From Streptomyces venezuelae (GTDB lineage Bacteria; Actinomycetota; Actinomycetes; Streptomycetales; Streptomycetaceae): 64,000 nucleotides of DNA. Under the pieces are notes generated by a model that was not told the origin of the DNA, ran no database searches, and saw nothing but the letters and a program-made list of their open reading frames with translations. The position numbers and the translations under genes were made by a program. Below, in pieces: positions 32,216 to 41,732 of this stretch. The stretch is taken from positions 1,264,001 to 1,328,000 of the forward strand of contig NZ_CP029193.1 of NCBI RefSeq assembly GCF_008642355.1. The letters run 5' to 3'. Positions within the stretch are counted from its first letter, which is position 1; the number at the start of each line of letters is the position of its first letter.

Positions 32216-33985
32216 TCACGCCTCCTTCGGGTCGACAGGGCCGGCGGTGGGAGGGGTGGTGCGGCGCGACCGGCGCAGCGGCGGCTTGGCGCCGAGCCGC
32301 TTCGGGTCGAGACCGGACCACTCGTGGCCGCTCGCGAAGAACTTCTTGCGCGCCATCAGGGTCATCAGCGGCTTGGTGAAGAAGAACACCACGACGACGT
32401 CGAGCAGCGTGGTCAGGCCGAGCGTGAACGCGAAGCCCTGCACCTTGCCGACCGTGACGACGAAGAGCACGGCGGCGGCGAGGAACGACACGAAGTCGGA
32501 GACCAGGATGGTGCGCCGGGCGCGCGGCCAGGCCCGCTCGACGGCGGGGCGCAGCGTGCGTCCCTCTCGGACCTCGTCCCGTACGCGTTCGAAGAACACG
32601 ATGAACGAGTCCGCGGTGATGCCGATGGCAACGATCGCACCACACACCGCGGGCAGGTTGAGCGCGAACTTAATGGTCGGGCCGAGCAGCGTCATGATCG
32701 TGTACGTCAGCGCCGCGGAGACCAGGAGGCTCGCGATGGCGATGAGCGAGAGACCGCGGTAGTAGACGACCAGGTAGATGACGACCAGCGCGAGGCCGAT
32801 GGCGCCCGCGATGAGGCCCGCCTTGAGCTGCTCGCCGCCGAGGGCCGGGCTGACCGTGGTGACGCTCTGCTCGTGGAAGGTCAGCGGCAGGGCGCCGTAC
32901 GACAGGATGTTCGCCAGGTCCTTGGCGGACTCCTGGTTGAAGTTGCCGGAGATCTCCGCGTTGGTGCTCAGGACCACACTGACACTAGGCGCCGAAGCGA
33001 CCTCACCGTCGAGGACGATCGCGAACTGGTTCTGCGGTGACTGCTGCTTCATGAGCTTGCTCGTCACGTCGGAGAACTTCTTCGAGCCGCCCTTGGTGAA
33101 CTCCATGTTGACGACCCAGGCACCGGTCTCCTGCTTAATGGCCGCCTTGGCGTCGTCGACGTCCTTGCCGTTCAACTCGGCCGGGGCCAGGATGAACTTG
33201 TCCCAGGTCTTGCCGTCGGGGCTCTTGCCGCACGCGATGGTGGGCTCGGAGGGCTTGATGCCGCGGCCGGCGGCGGCGCGGGCCTTCTTGTCGGTGCAGT
33301 CCAGCTTGGTGAACTGCTCCTGGAGCTTCGCGGTGGCCGGGTCGGGCTTGGGCGTCTCGTCCTTCTTGCCGCCCTTGTCCTTGGCCTTGTCCGAGGCGGA
33401 CGGCGTCGGGTCGTCCTTCAGGGCCTCGCTGACGGCGCGGCCCTGGGAGGTCGGGGTGGCGCTCGGGGAGCCCCCCTTGTCCGTCGCCTTGTCCGTCGCC
33501 TTGTCGGTCGCCTTGTCCTTGTCCTTCTCCTTGTCCGTACCGGACGAGGGGCTGGTGGACGGCTCCGGCGTGGGCTGACCGGGGGCCTGCGTGATCACCG
33601 GGCGGAAGTAGAGCTGAGCGGTCGTACCGACCTGCTCGCGCGCCTGCTTCTCGTTCGAACCCTTGGGGATGTTGACGATGATGTTCTTGTCGCCCTGGGT
33701 CTGAACCTCGGCCTCGGAGACACCCAGACCGTTGACACGGTTGTTGATGATGTCAACCGCGGTGTTCATGTTGTCCGGGTTGATCGCGTTCTTCTGGCCC
33801 GGCTCGTTCTTCGCCTCGAGCGTGATGCTCGTACCACCGGCGAGGTCGATGCCCAGGCGCGGCGTCGTGTGCCCGGAAAGGAACATTCCCCCGGTCAGCG
33901 CCACGAGGGCAATCAGGATGAAGACCAGCGAGCGTCCCGGCTTGCCCGGGGCGCTCTGCCTTCGGCCCTTCTTCGGTGCTGCCAC
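32216..33985 (-). CDS. secD: Protein translocase subunit SecD
   Basis: 589 residues. The first helix (about 19-37) is followed by the periplasmic P1 domain (GIDLAGGTSITLEAKNEPG, NNRVNGLGVSEAEVQ), interrupted by a low-complexity linker at about 131-222 with KDKATDKATDK repeats, then five C-terminal helices (AGLIAGAIGLALVVIYLVVYY, ITADSFIVFFERVRDE). Start is the GTG at 33985 with GGGAG upstream; the frame runs further but without similarity. It is followed by secF at 1 nt and preceded by yajC. Confidence 0.95.
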   Translation of the reverse strand: MAAPKKGRRQSAPGKPGRSLVFILIALVALTGGMFLSGHTTPRLGIDLAGGTSITLEAKNEPGQKNAINPDNMNTAVDIINNRVNGLGVSEAEVQTQGDKNIIVNIPKGSNEKQAREQVGTTAQLYFRPVITQAPGQPTPEPSTSPSSGTDKEKDKDKATDKATDKATDKGGSPSATPTSQGRAVSEALKDDPTPSASDKAKDKGGKKDETPKPDPATAKLQEQFTKLDCTDKKARAAAGRGIKPSEPTIACGKSPDGKTWDKFILAPAELNGKDVDDAKAAIKQETGAWVVNMEFTKGGSKKFSDVTSKLMKQQSPQNQFAIVLDGEVASAPSVSVVLSTNAEISGNFNQESAKDLANILSYGALPLTFHEQSVTTVSPALGGEQLKAGLIAGAIGLALVVIYLVVYYRGLSLIAIASLLVSAALTYTIMTLLGPTIKFALNLPAVCGAIVAIGITADSFIVFFERVRDEVREGRTLRPAVERAWPRARRTILVSDFVSFLAAAVLFVVTVGKVQGFAFTLGLTTLLDVVVVFFFTKPLMTLMARKKFFASGHEWSGLDPKRLGAKPPLRRSRRTTPPTAGPVDPKEA

Positions 33986-34147
33986 CTTCTCGTTCTCCCT
34001 GTCCAACCGCCCGGACTCCGGTCTGCCCCCCTGCAGTGCGGGAGCCCGGGCGGGCGGCCATGAAGTGGTGTCGAGATTCGGCGCGAAATGCACGTGGTCC
34101 GGGACCCGTGGCGCGCGAGCGGCGCGCCCCACGGACCTCGGTCGTGA

Positions 34148-34612
34148 CTACTTCGCGTCGGACTCGCCGTCGGTCTTCTTCGGCTCCGCGTCGTCGGCCC
34201 CGGCGGCCGCGTCCTTCTTGCCGAGGTCGATGGGCGAGTCGTCGGAGACGTCGGCGGGCTCGTCGGTCTTCTCGGTGAGGGAGGAGGCGTCGTCCGGGAC
34301 GACGGGGGCGTCCTCGTTCAGGTCGTCCTCGGTGCCGTGCACGATGCGGTTGTACTCGTCGTCGTCGAGGACGGCGCCGATCGAGTTCTTCGCGTACACC
34401 GCGTGGACACCGGGGGCCACCTCAAGGAGGACGGCTTCGTCGTGAACCTCCTTGACGGTGGCGTACATGCCACCGATCGTGCGGATGCCGGTGCCGGGCT
34501 GCATCTCGTTACGCATCTGCGCGGCGGCCTGCTGCTTCTTCTTGGCAGACCGGGTCATCAGGAACATGGCCCCGATGAGCACGATGAACGGGAGGAGGGT
34601 CACGATATTCAC
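34148..34612 (-). CDS. yajC: Preprotein translocase subunit YajC
   Basis: 154 residues. One N-terminal helix (VTLLPFIVLIGAMFLMT) is followed by the YajC domain (KKKQQAAAQMRNEMQPGTGIRTIGGMYATVKE). A 60-residue acidic tail rich in Asp, Glu and Ser is typical of streptomycetes. GTG start at 34612 with AAGGAA about 11 nt upstream. It leads the yajC-secD-secF-apt order; a 162-nt gap before secD contains a GC-rich imperfect hairpin near 34108-34133. Confidence 0.92.
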   Translation of the reverse strand: MNIVTLLPFIVLIGAMFLMTRSAKKKQQAAAQMRNEMQPGTGIRTIGGMYATVKEVHDEAVLLEVAPGVHAVYAKNSIGAVLDDDEYNRIVHGTEDDLNEDAPVVPDDASSLTEKTDEPADVSDDSPIDLGKKDAAAGADDAEPKKTDGESDAK

Positions 34613-34809
34613 GGGACGGAGTTTCCTTCGCAGGCCGCGCAGGTAAGCGGCCATGGGGATGGGGGTGGGCACGCCGCCCGACAAGGGCGGCATCGGCGGA
34701 GTCTAAGCGAGTCCGCACCTAACGAACAACGCTCAGCATGGCACCGCAGTTCCTGACGGGTCGACTCTCCGCGCCGTTGTTCTCCGGCCGGGGCGCTGTC
34801 TCGCCTTTA

Positions 34810-35907
34810 TCACGTCCCGAACAAGTCCTGTTGTCCCTTTCCGCCCGCCTGGCGCGGGGGGACGAGGCCGAGGTGCGCCCACGCGGCGGGCGTCGCGACG
34901 CGGCCGCGGGGAGTGCGGGCCAGCAGTCCCTCGCGTACCAGGAAGGGCTCCGCCACCTCCTCGACCGTCTCGCGCTCCTCCCCCACGGCGACCGCGAGCG
35001 TCGACAGTCCGACCGGGCCGCCGCCGAACAGCTTGAGCAGGGCCTCCAGGACGGCGCGGTCGAGACGGTCGAGACCACGCCCGTCCACCTCGTAGACGGC
35101 GAGGGCCGCTCCCGCGATGTCCTGGGTGATGTGGCCGTCGGCCTTCACCTGCGCGTAGTCCCTGACGCGGCGCAGCAGCCGGTTGGCGATACGGGGCGTA
35201 CCGCGCGAGCGTCCCGCGATCTCGGCGGCACCTCTCGGGTCGATCTCCACGTCGAGCAGCTGGGCGGAGCGGTGGACGACGCGCTCCAGCTCGGCGGGTT
35301 CGTAGAACTCCATGTGCGCGGTGAACCCGAAGCGGTCGCGGAGCGGTGGCGGGAGCAGGCCCGCGCGAGTGGTGGCGCCGACGAGCGTGAACGGGGGCAG
35401 TTCGAGGGGGATGGCGGTGGCGCCGGGGCCCTTGCCGACGATGACGTCGACGCGGAAGTCCTCCATCGCCATGTAGAGCATTTCTTCGGCGGGCCGCGAC
35501 ATCCGGTGGATCTCGTCGAGGAAGAGGACCTCTCCCTCCTGGAGGGAGGAGAGGATCGCGGCGAGGTCGCCGGCATGCTGGATGGCGGGGCCGCTGGTGA
35601 TGCGGATGGGGGCGCCCATCTCGGCGGCGATGATCATCGAGAGGGTCGTCTTGCCGAGACCGGGGGCTCCGGAGAGCAGGACGTGGTCGGCGGTGGCGCC
35701 GCGCGCGCGGGCCGCCCGCAGGACGAGGTCGAGCTGCTCGCGGACCTTCTCCTGGCCGATGAACTCGCCCAGGTCCTTGGGGCGCAGGGCGGCCTCGACC
35801 GCCTGGTCCTCGCCGTCGGCGCCGGAGTCCACCAGCCGCTCCGCGGCGGGCCCGACGAGCCGCTCGGCCGCTCCGGCAGCTTCGTCGGTCGTGTCGTCCC
35901 AGTTCAT
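34810..35907 (-). CDS. ruvB: Holliday junction branch-migration helicase RuvB
   Basis: 365 residues. Walker [10 protein letters not shown], Walker [10 protein letters not shown], and RuvB-specific [29 protein letters not shown] and [18 protein letters not shown] are all present, with the winged-helix C-terminus ([17 protein letters not shown]). The frame remains open far upstream over ruvA and ruvC in another phase, but similarity starts at MNWDDTTDE. It is last in ruvC-ruvA-ruvB, 56 nt after ruvA. Confidence 0.97.
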   Translation of the reverse strand: MNWDDTTDEAAGAAERLVGPAAERLVDSGADGEDQAVEAALRPKDLGEFIGQEKVREQLDLVLRAARARGATADHVLLSGAPGLGKTTLSMIIAAEMGAPIRITSGPAIQHAGDLAAILSSLQEGEVLFLDEIHRMSRPAEEMLYMAMEDFRVDVIVGKGPGATAIPLELPPFTLVGATTRAGLLPPPLRDRFGFTAHMEFYEPAELERVVHRSAQLLDVEIDPRGAAEIAGRSRGTPRIANRLLRRVRDYAQVKADGHITQDIAGAALAVYEVDGRGLDRLDRAVLEALLKLFGGGPVGLSTLAVAVGEERETVEEVAEPFLVREGLLARTPRGRVATPAAWAHLGLVPPRQAGGKGQQDLFGT

Positions 35908-35963
35908 GCGGTGTGCCTCGCGATGCGGTTCAAGGGGGGGCCGTCGGGTGCTTACGGGTAGGG

Positions 35964-36575
35964 CTAGCGGGTGCGGTTCAGGGTCTGGAGTGCGGCCTTG
36001 AGGAGCTGGCCGACCTGCGGCGTGCCCTCGGTGGCCTCGGCCTGCGGGGTGACGGCGTCGACGGCTTCGTCCGCCTCGCGCGTGGCGTACCCGAGGCCGA
36101 TGAGTGCCGCGTGCAGCTGGTCGCGCCAGCCGGTGGTGACGGCCTTGCCGATCGCGGGGCCGCCGGTGCCGAGGGGCTCGCCGAGGCGGTCCTTGTACTC
36201 CAGGAGGAGCTTCTGGGCGCCCTTCTTGCCGATGCCGGGGACGGCCGTGAGCGCCTTCTCGTCGCCGGTGGAGACCGCGCGGCGCAGGGCGTCGGGGCTG
36301 TGCACGGCGAGCATGGCCTGGGCGAGGCGCGGGCCGACACCGCTGGCGGTCTGCAGCAGCTCGAAGGTCTGGCGCTCGTCGTCGTCCGCGAAGCCGTACA
36401 GAGTGAGGGAGTCCTCGCGCACGACCAGGGAGGTGGCGAGCTTGGCCTGCTGGCCGACCCGGAGCGTGGAGAGGGTGTTCGGCGTGCACTGGACGGCCAT
36501 GCCGATGCCGCCCACCTCGACCACCGCGGTGTCGGGTGCGAGCGCGGCTACGGGGCCGCTGACGAAGGCGATCAT
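35964..36575 (-). CDS. ruvA: Holliday junction DNA-binding protein RuvA
   Basis: 203 residues. The OB domain begins [15 protein letters not shown]. The two helix-hairpin-helix motifs are [16 protein letters not shown] and [19 protein letters not shown]. The C-terminal domain III ([20 protein letters not shown]) contacts RuvB. ATG overlaps the ruvC stop (ATGA). Confidence 0.97.
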   Translation of the reverse strand: MIAFVSGPVAALAPDTAVVEVGGIGMAVQCTPNTLSTLRVGQQAKLATSLVVREDSLTLYGFADDDERQTFELLQTASGVGPRLAQAMLAVHSPDALRRAVSTGDEKALTAVPGIGKKGAQKLLLEYKDRLGEPLGTGGPAIGKAVTTGWRDQLHAALIGLGYATREADEAVDAVTPQAEATEGTPQVGQLLKAALQTLNRTR

Positions 36576-37177
36576 GCGGTTCGGCCTTTCTGTGCTGCTG
36601 GCGTTGCTGTCTGTGCCGTCTGTGCCGTTCGTGTCCTGGCCGCGTGTGCGGCCACCGCCTGCTGGAGGCGGTTCTGGGCGGCGGCCTGTTGCAGGCGGTT
36701 CTGCGCGGGGGCGCGCCAGATGTGGCAGATGGCGAGGGCGAGGGCGTCGGCGGCGTCCGCGGGTTTCGGCGGTGCGTCGAGCCGCAGGAGGCGGGTGACC
36801 ATCGCGCCGACCTGCGCCTTGTCGGCGCGGCCGCTGCCGGTGACGGCGGCCTTGACCTCGCTGGGGGTGTGCAGGGCGACGGGGATGCCGCGACGCGACG
36901 CACACAGCATGGCGACGGCGCTGGCCTGGGCGGTGCCCATGACCGTGCGGACGTTGTGCTGACTGAAGACACGCTCCACGGCGACGAATTCCGGCCGGTG
37001 CTCGTCCAGCCACTGCTCGATGCCGCGCTCGATGGCGACGAGCCGGTGCCCCAGCTCTGCGTCGGCCGGGGTCCGCACGACTCCGACGCCGCGCATCGTC
37101 AGCGGGCGTCCCGCGACGCCTTCGACGACTCCCACACCGCACCGGGTCAGCCCCGGGTCGACCCCCAACACGCGCAC
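36572..37177 (-). CDS. ruvC: Crossover junction endodeoxyribonuclease RuvC
   Basis: Resolves Holliday junctions by paired nicks. 201 residues, longer than E. coli RuvC (173) because of a C-terminal Gln/Ala/Thr-rich tail. Catalytic acids are visible: Asp7 in GVDPGL, Glu in VAVERVF, and the Asp pair in [11 protein letters not shown]. The tail contains a duplicated QNRLQQA unit, also repeated in the DNA. GTG start at 37177 follows GGAGGGG. First gene of the ruv operon. Confidence 0.96.
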   Translation of the reverse strand: MRVLGVDPGLTRCGVGVVEGVAGRPLTMRGVGVVRTPADAELGHRLVAIERGIEQWLDEHRPEFVAVERVFSQHNVRTVMGTAQASAVAMLCASRRGIPVALHTPSEVKAAVTGSGRADKAQVGAMVTRLLRLDAPPKPADAADALALAICHIWRAPAQNRLQQAAAQNRLQQAVAAHAARTRTAQTAQTATPAAQKGRTA

Positions 37178-37228
37178 GCGGCCCCTCCAATCGCCTGTCC
37201 GTGCAGGCTATCGGGTCCCTCTGACAAC

Positions 37229-37266
37229 GCGATGGGCCGACGGGGCGTGTCCCGTCGGCCCATCGC
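37229..37266 (-). terminator. Hairpin after yebC
   Basis: A perfect 16-bp stem (37229-37244 with 37251-37266) and 6-nt loop lie 40 nt past the yebC stop and upstream of ruvC. No T-tract follows. Confidence 0.7.
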
Positions 37267-37305
37267 ACACCCCAAGGGGGCGCGGGAATCTGCGCGAGCT
37301 GTCGC

Positions 37306-38058
37306 TTACGCGTCGACCTTCGCCATGACCTCGTCGGAGACATCGAAGTTGGCGAAGACGTTCTGCACGTCGTCGCTGTCCTCCAGGGCGTCGATCAGCT
37401 TGAAGATCTTCCGGGCACCGTCCTCGTCCAGTTCGACCTGCATGGTCGGGACGAAGTTGGCGTCGGCCGAGTCGTACTCGATGCCGGCGTCCTGGAGCGC
37501 GGTGCGGACCGCGACCATGTCGGTGGCCTCGGAGAGGACCTCGAAGGACTCGCCGAGGTCGTTGACCTCTTCGGCGCCCGCGTCCAGGACCGCGCCCAGG
37601 ACGTCGTCCTCGGACAGCTCGCCCTTGGGGACGATGACGACGCCCTTGCGGTTGAAGAGGTACGAGACGGAGCCCGGGTCGGCCATCGAGCCGCCGTTGC
37701 GCGTCATGGCGACGCGCACGTCGGAGGCGGCGCGGTTGCGGTTGTCGGTGAGGCACTCGATGAGCACCGCGACGCCGTTCGGGCCGTAGCCCTCGTACAT
37801 GATCGTCTCGTAGTCGGCGCCACCGGCTTCGAGGCCGGCACCGCGCTTGACGGCGGAGTCGATGTTCTTGTTCGGGACCGAGCTCTTCTTGGCCTTCTGG
37901 ATGGCGTCGAAGAGGGTCGGGTTACCGGCCGGGTCGGCGCCGCCGGTGCGGGCCGCGACCTCGATGTTCTTGATCATCTTCGCGAAGAGCTTGCCGCGCT
38001 TGGCGTCGATCACGGCCTTCTTGTGCTTCGTCGTAGCCCATTTAGAGTGGCCGGACAT
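37306..38058 (-). CDS. YebC/PmpR family protein
   Basis: 250 residues, full family length, beginning [22 protein letters not shown]. YebC proteins were annotated as transcription factors; more recent work links members to translation of proline-rich stretches. Domain signatures [33 protein letters not shown] and [11 protein letters not shown] are present. ATG after AAGGAG. It lies between ruvC and pdxT, as in other actinobacteria. Confidence 0.95.
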   Translation of the reverse strand: MSGHSKWATTKHKKAVIDAKRGKLFAKMIKNIEVAARTGGADPAGNPTLFDAIQKAKKSSVPNKNIDSAVKRGAGLEAGGADYETIMYEGYGPNGVAVLIECLTDNRNRAASDVRVAMTRNGGSMADPGSVSYLFNRKGVVIVPKGELSEDDVLGAVLDAGAEEVNDLGESFEVLSEATDMVAVRTALQDAGIEYDSADANFVPTMQVELDEDGARKIFKLIDALEDSDDVQNVFANFDVSDEVMAKVDA

Positions 38059-38141
38059 CTGCCTGTCTCCTTCGCGTTACCCAACAACCAGTACGAACTC
38101 TCCCAGACCTCGAGGCTCCGGGGGGATCCCCGGAGATCCTA

Positions 38142-38774
38142 CTAGGATCCCGCCTCCGGGTTACCGCGCGCCATCTCCACGAACAGTGCGTGGATCCGGT
38201 GGTCGCCCGTCAGCTCGGGGTGGAACGACGTGGCGAGGGCGTTCCCTTGACGTACGGCGACGACATGGCCCTCGTGTTCGGCGAGCACGTCGACCTCGGC
38301 GCCGACGGACTCCACCCAGGGGGCGCGGATGAAGACGCCCTCCACGGGGGCCCCTTCGACGCCCCGGACGTCGACGGCCGCCTCGAACGACTCGTTCTGC
38401 CGCCCGAACGCGTTGCGCCGCACGATCATGTCGATGCCGCCCACCGTCTCCTGGCCCGAGCGCGGGTCGAGGATCTTGTCGGCGAGCATGATCATGCCCG
38501 CGCAGCTGCCGTAGACCGGCATCCCGTCGCGCACGCGCGCGCGGAGGGGCTCCATGAGGCCGAAGAGAGTGGCCAGCTTGGAGATGGTGGTGGACTCGCC
38601 GCCGGGGATGACCAGGCCGTCGACCTCGGCGAGCTCCTCGGGGCGCCGGACCGGCCTGGCCACGGCGTCCGCCGCGGCCAGGGCGATCAGGTGCTCCCGT
38701 ACGTCCCCCTGAAGGGCGAGGACGCCCACTACAGGGGTGTCCACCCTGGAGGTGTCACCTACGGGAGTGGTCAT
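38142..38774 (-). CDS. pdxT: Pyridoxal 5'-phosphate synthase glutaminase subunit PdxT
   Basis: Hydrolyses glutamine and passes ammonia to PdxS for vitamin B6 synthesis. 210 residues with class I glutamine amidotransferase signatures: the nucleophile in [12 protein letters not shown] and the His-x-Glu pair in [13 protein letters not shown], plus [14 protein letters not shown] overlaps the pdxS stop (TAATG). An 8-bp hairpin (38116-38135) lies just beyond its stop. Confidence 0.96.
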   Translation of the reverse strand: MTTPVGDTSRVDTPVVGVLALQGDVREHLIALAAADAVARPVRRPEELAEVDGLVIPGGESTTISKLATLFGLMEPLRARVRDGMPVYGSCAGMIMLADKILDPRSGQETVGGIDMIVRRNAFGRQNESFEAAVDVRGVEGAPVEGVFIRAPWVESVGAEVDVLAEHEGHVVAVRQGNALATSFHPELTGDHRIHALFVEMARGNPEAGS

Positions 38775-39688
38775 TACCAGCCCCGGTTCGCGTAGCGCTC
38801 GGTCTCGGGAAGGGTGTCGCAGTTGATGCCGACCATGGCCTCGCCGAGGTTGCGGGAGGCGTCGGCGATGATCTTCGGGTCGTCGAAGAACGTCGTGGCC
38901 TTCACGATGGCGGCTGCGCGGCGGGCCGGGTCGCCGGACTTGAAGATGCCCGAGCCGACGAAGACACCCTCGGCGCCGAGCTGGCGCATCAGGGCGGCGT
39001 CGGCGGGGGTGGCCACGCCACCGGCGGAGAAGAGGACCACCGGGAGCTTGCCGAGCTCGGCGGTCTCCTTCACGAGCTCGTACGGGGCGCGGAGCTCCTT
39101 GGCCGCGGCGTAGAGCTCGTTGTTGTCGAAGCCGCGCAGCTTGGCGATCTCGTTCTTGATCTGGCGCAGGTGGCGGACGGCCTCGACGACGTTGCCGGTG
39201 CCGGCCTCGCCCTTGGAGCGGATCATCGCGGCGCCCTCGGCGATGCGGCGCAGGGCCTCGCCCAGGTTGGTGGCGCCACACACGAACGGGGTCGTGAAGG
39301 CGAACTTGTCGCTGTGGTTGACCTCGTCGGCCGGGGTGAGGACCTCGGACTCGTCGATGTAGTCGACGCCCAGGGACTGCAGGACCTGGGCCTCCACGAA
39401 GTGCCCGATGCGGGACTTGGCCATGACCGGGATGGAGACGGCCTCGATGATCTCTTCGATCATGTTCGGGTCGGACATCCGGGCCACGCCGCCGTCCTTG
39501 CGGATGTCGGCGGGCACCCGCTCCAGCGCCATGACGGCGACCGCGCCGGCGTCCTCGGCTATCTTCGCCTGCTCGGCGTTGACGACGTCCATGATCACGC
39601 CGCCCTTGAGCTGCTCGGCCATGCCGCGCTTGACGCGGGCGGTGCCGGTCTCGGGGGACGCGTTGTTGCTGGAGAGGGTGCTGGACAC
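38774..39688 (-). CDS. pdxS: Pyridoxal 5'-phosphate synthase synthase subunit PdxS
   Basis: Makes PLP from ribose 5-phosphate, glyceraldehyde 3-phosphate and ammonia. 304 residues with [20 protein letters not shown], the catalytic lysines in [10 protein letters not shown] and [10 protein letters not shown], and the C-terminal [11 protein letters not shown]. Start chosen as the GTG at 39688 because the conserved N-terminus ([15 protein letters not shown]) begins there and a GAGG lies upstream; the frame extends 24 codons further without similarity. Confidence 0.96.
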   Translation of the reverse strand: MSSTLSSNNASPETGTARVKRGMAEQLKGGVIMDVVNAEQAKIAEDAGAVAVMALERVPADIRKDGGVARMSDPNMIEEIIEAVSIPVMAKSRIGHFVEAQVLQSLGVDYIDESEVLTPADEVNHSDKFAFTTPFVCGATNLGEALRRIAEGAAMIRSKGEAGTGNVVEAVRHLRQIKNEIAKLRGFDNNELYAAAKELRAPYELVKETAELGKLPVVLFSAGGVATPADAALMRQLGAEGVFVGSGIFKSGDPARRAAAIVKATTFFDDPKIIADASRNLGEAMVGINCDTLPETERYANRGW

Positions 39689-39855
39689 GGAGTTGACCTC
39701 ACTCGCTGAAAGAGGATTTCTGCAGCTCCGAGGAAACTCCCGGCGACCAGGCCACAGCAAGGGCCAATGGGTGACCGGTGGCTCGTTTTTTGGGGATGTG
39801 CCTGGTCAGAGCGTTTACGTGCCGCCACGCAGCCCTGTTCTGGCGGGCCTCGGCG

Positions 39856-40401
39856 TCACGCGGTCGCGCGGTCCGCCAGGGCGGTCGGCGGTTCGTCGTC
39901 CATCTCGAACGCCATCGGGAACGGCGCGTGGCCCGCGAGCCGGAACCAGCGGACCTTGCGGTGGCGGCGGAGTGCGCGAGCGGCGCGAACGGCGTCGTTG
40001 TGGAAGCGGCGGGCCATCGGCACGCGACGTACGGCCGCGGCCAGCTCGGTGGCCGCCTCGTCGCCGCCGGGGGCCTCCCGTACGGCCTCGACCTGCTGGA
40101 CCTCTCCGAAGATGGCGCGCAGCGCCTGACTGAGCTCGCTCTCGGCGACCTCGCGCTGTTCCTCCTCCGCCTGCCGGGCCGCGTGGGCCGCTTCGTAGAG
40201 CACGATCGACGCGGCCGGGTCGAGGACTCCGGAGGTGGCCAACTCCTGGGCGACCGAGGCGCGGCGCAGCAGTTGGGCGTCCAGGGCGGCGCGTGCGGCG
40301 TCGATACGCGCGTGCAGCCGGTCGAGTCGGCCGGCGGTCCAGCTCAGGTACAGGCCGATCGCGAAGAGGGCCGCCGCGATCCAGATCAGGGTGGAGGTCA
40401 C
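39856..40401 (-). CDS. LemA-like membrane protein
   Basis: 181 residues. An N-terminal helix (about 3-21, TLIWIAAALFAIGLYLSWT) is followed by a long helical region (RLHARIDAARAALDAQLLRRASVAQELA) and then RRFHNDAVRAARALRR...FPMAFEMDD. The N-terminal anchor, the bundle of long helices and the late FHNDAV / FEMDDEPP segments resemble LemA family proteins. Function unknown. GTG start at 40401. It lies alone between pdxS and pimA. Confidence 0.7.
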   Translation of the reverse strand: MTSTLIWIAAALFAIGLYLSWTAGRLDRLHARIDAARAALDAQLLRRASVAQELATSGVLDPAASIVLYEAAHAARQAEEEQREVAESELSQALRAIFGEVQQVEAVREAPGGDEAATELAAAVRRVPMARRFHNDAVRAARALRRHRKVRWFRLAGHAPFPMAFEMDDEPPTALADRATA

Positions 40402-40487
40402 AGCCCGAGGCTACCTTCGGGCATGGGCGCCCATGACCGAGCCGCGGCGCCCCACGCCCCGTCTTCGGGGGCTCCGCCCCCGCGCCC

Positions 40488-40556
40488 CCGGTCCTCACAC
40501 GCCGGGCGGGCTGAAAATCTGCGCCCCGGTCCTCATAGGTCGGACGGGCTGAAAGG
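40488..40556. repeat. Tandem imperfect copies of a Streptomyces dispersed intergenic repeat
   Basis: Two copies of a roughly 29-bp unit start at 40488 and 40526 (period 38 bp). Each reads CCGGTCCTCA, then a variable GCCGG-type core, then CGGGCTGAAA. The minus-strand form TTTCAGCCCGTCCG..GAGGACCGG resembles a non-coding repeat I know from many Streptomyces genomes. A GGGGGCTCCGCCCCC hairpin flanks the first copy. Confidence 0.65.
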
Positions 40557-40568
40557 CCCTCCGCCCCC

Positions 40569-41732
40569 TCACCCCTTCGAAGCCAACCCGAACCGCGCCC
40601 GCAGCCCCGAGCGTTCGTCCTCGGCGACCGACGTCGCGCCGTCCGTCACCGTTTCGTAGACCGCGAGGATGTCGGCGCCGACCGTCGACCAGTCGAAGCG
40701 GCGGACGTGGGCGCTGCCGCGTTCGCGCAGGCCCTCTCGGCGTTCCGGGTCGGCGAGCAGGCGTACCGCGGACTTCGCGAGGGACTCCGCGTCCTCGTTG
40801 CTGAAGAGGTCACCCGCCGCCCCCTGGTCCAGGACCTGCGCGAACGCGTCCAGATCGCTGGCGAGCACGGGCGCGCCCGCGGACATCGCCTCGACCAGGA
40901 TGATGCCGAAGCTCTCGCCGCCGGTGTTGGGCGCCACGTACAGGTCGACGCTGCGGAGGAGCCGTGCCTTGTCCTCGTCGCTGATCATGCCGAGGAACTC
41001 CACCCGGGAGCGCAGTTCGGCGGGGAGGGACGCGACCGCCTCCTCCTCGTCGCCACGGCCCGCGACCAGCAGGCGGGCGTTCGGGCGCTCGGCGAAGATC
41101 TGCGGGAGGGCCCGCATGAGGACCGGCAGGCCCTTTCGGGGCTCGTCGATGCGTCCGATGAAGCCGATCGTCTCGCCCTGCCATTCGGGGCGCGGTTCGG
41201 CGTCGGCGAAGAAGTCGACGTCGACGCCGTTGGGGATGACGACCGCGTCGCCGCCGAGGTGTTCGACGAGGGTGCGGCGCGCGTACTCGCTCACCGCGAT
41301 GCGCGCGCTGATCTTCTCCAGCGCGGGCTGCAGGATCGGGTACGCGGCGATCATCGCCCGCGAGCGCGGGTTGGACGTGTGGAACGTCGCGACGATGGGG
41401 CCCTGCGCGGCCCAGCAGGTGAGCAGGCCGAGGGAGGGCGACGCGGGCTCGTGGATGTGGATGACGTCGAACGTGCCCTCGTGCAGCCAGCGGCGCACCC
41501 GCGCGGCCGACAGGAAACCGAAGTTGAGGCGGGCCACCGAGCCGTTGTACGGCACGGGAACGGCACGTCCCGCCGAGACGACGTACGACGGGAGCGGTGT
41601 CTCGTCGTCGGCCGGGGCGAGGACGGAGACCTCGTGCCCGAGGCGGATGAGGTGCTCCGCCAGATCGCGGATGTGGAACTGGACGCCGCCGGGCACGTCC
41701 CACGAGTAGGGGCAGACGATGCCGATTCTCAC
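40569..41732 (-). CDS. pimA: Phosphatidylinositol alpha-mannosyltransferase (GT4, PimA-like)
   Basis: Transfers mannose from GDP-mannose to phosphatidylinositol, the first step to PIMs, at the inner membrane face. 387 residues with GT-B fold: N-terminal RIGIVCPYSWDVPGGVQFH and the C-terminal nucleotide-sugar motif GESFGIILVEAMSAGAPVLASD. GTG at 41732 follows GGGGGAGG and overlaps the acyltransferase stop (GTGA). Substrate is inferred from homology and its pgsA-acyltransferase operon. Confidence 0.92.
   Translation of the reverse strand: MRIGIVCPYSWDVPGGVQFHIRDLAEHLIRLGHEVSVLAPADDETPLPSYVVSAGRAVPVPYNGSVARLNFGFLSAARVRRWLHEGTFDVIHIHEPASPSLGLLTCWAAQGPIVATFHTSNPRSRAMIAAYPILQPALEKISARIAVSEYARRTLVEHLGGDAVVIPNGVDVDFFADAEPRPEWQGETIGFIGRIDEPRKGLPVLMRALPQIFAERPNARLLVAGRGDEEEAVASLPAELRSRVEFLGMISDEDKARLLRSVDLYVAPNTGGESFGIILVEAMSAGAPVLASDLDAFAQVLDQGAAGDLFSNEDAESLAKSAVRLLADPERREGLRERGSAHVRRFDWSTVGADILAVYETVTDGATSVAEDERSGLRARFGLASKG

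Noticed and set aside
34810-36972. Possible ruvB fused to an upstream 350-residue domain
   Set aside because: The upstream part is an out-of-frame reading of ruvA and ruvC; RuvB similarity starts at 35907.
35964-37343. Possible N-terminal extension of RuvA
   Set aside because: The extension is a shadow of ruvC; RuvA starts at 36575 with the ATGA overlap.
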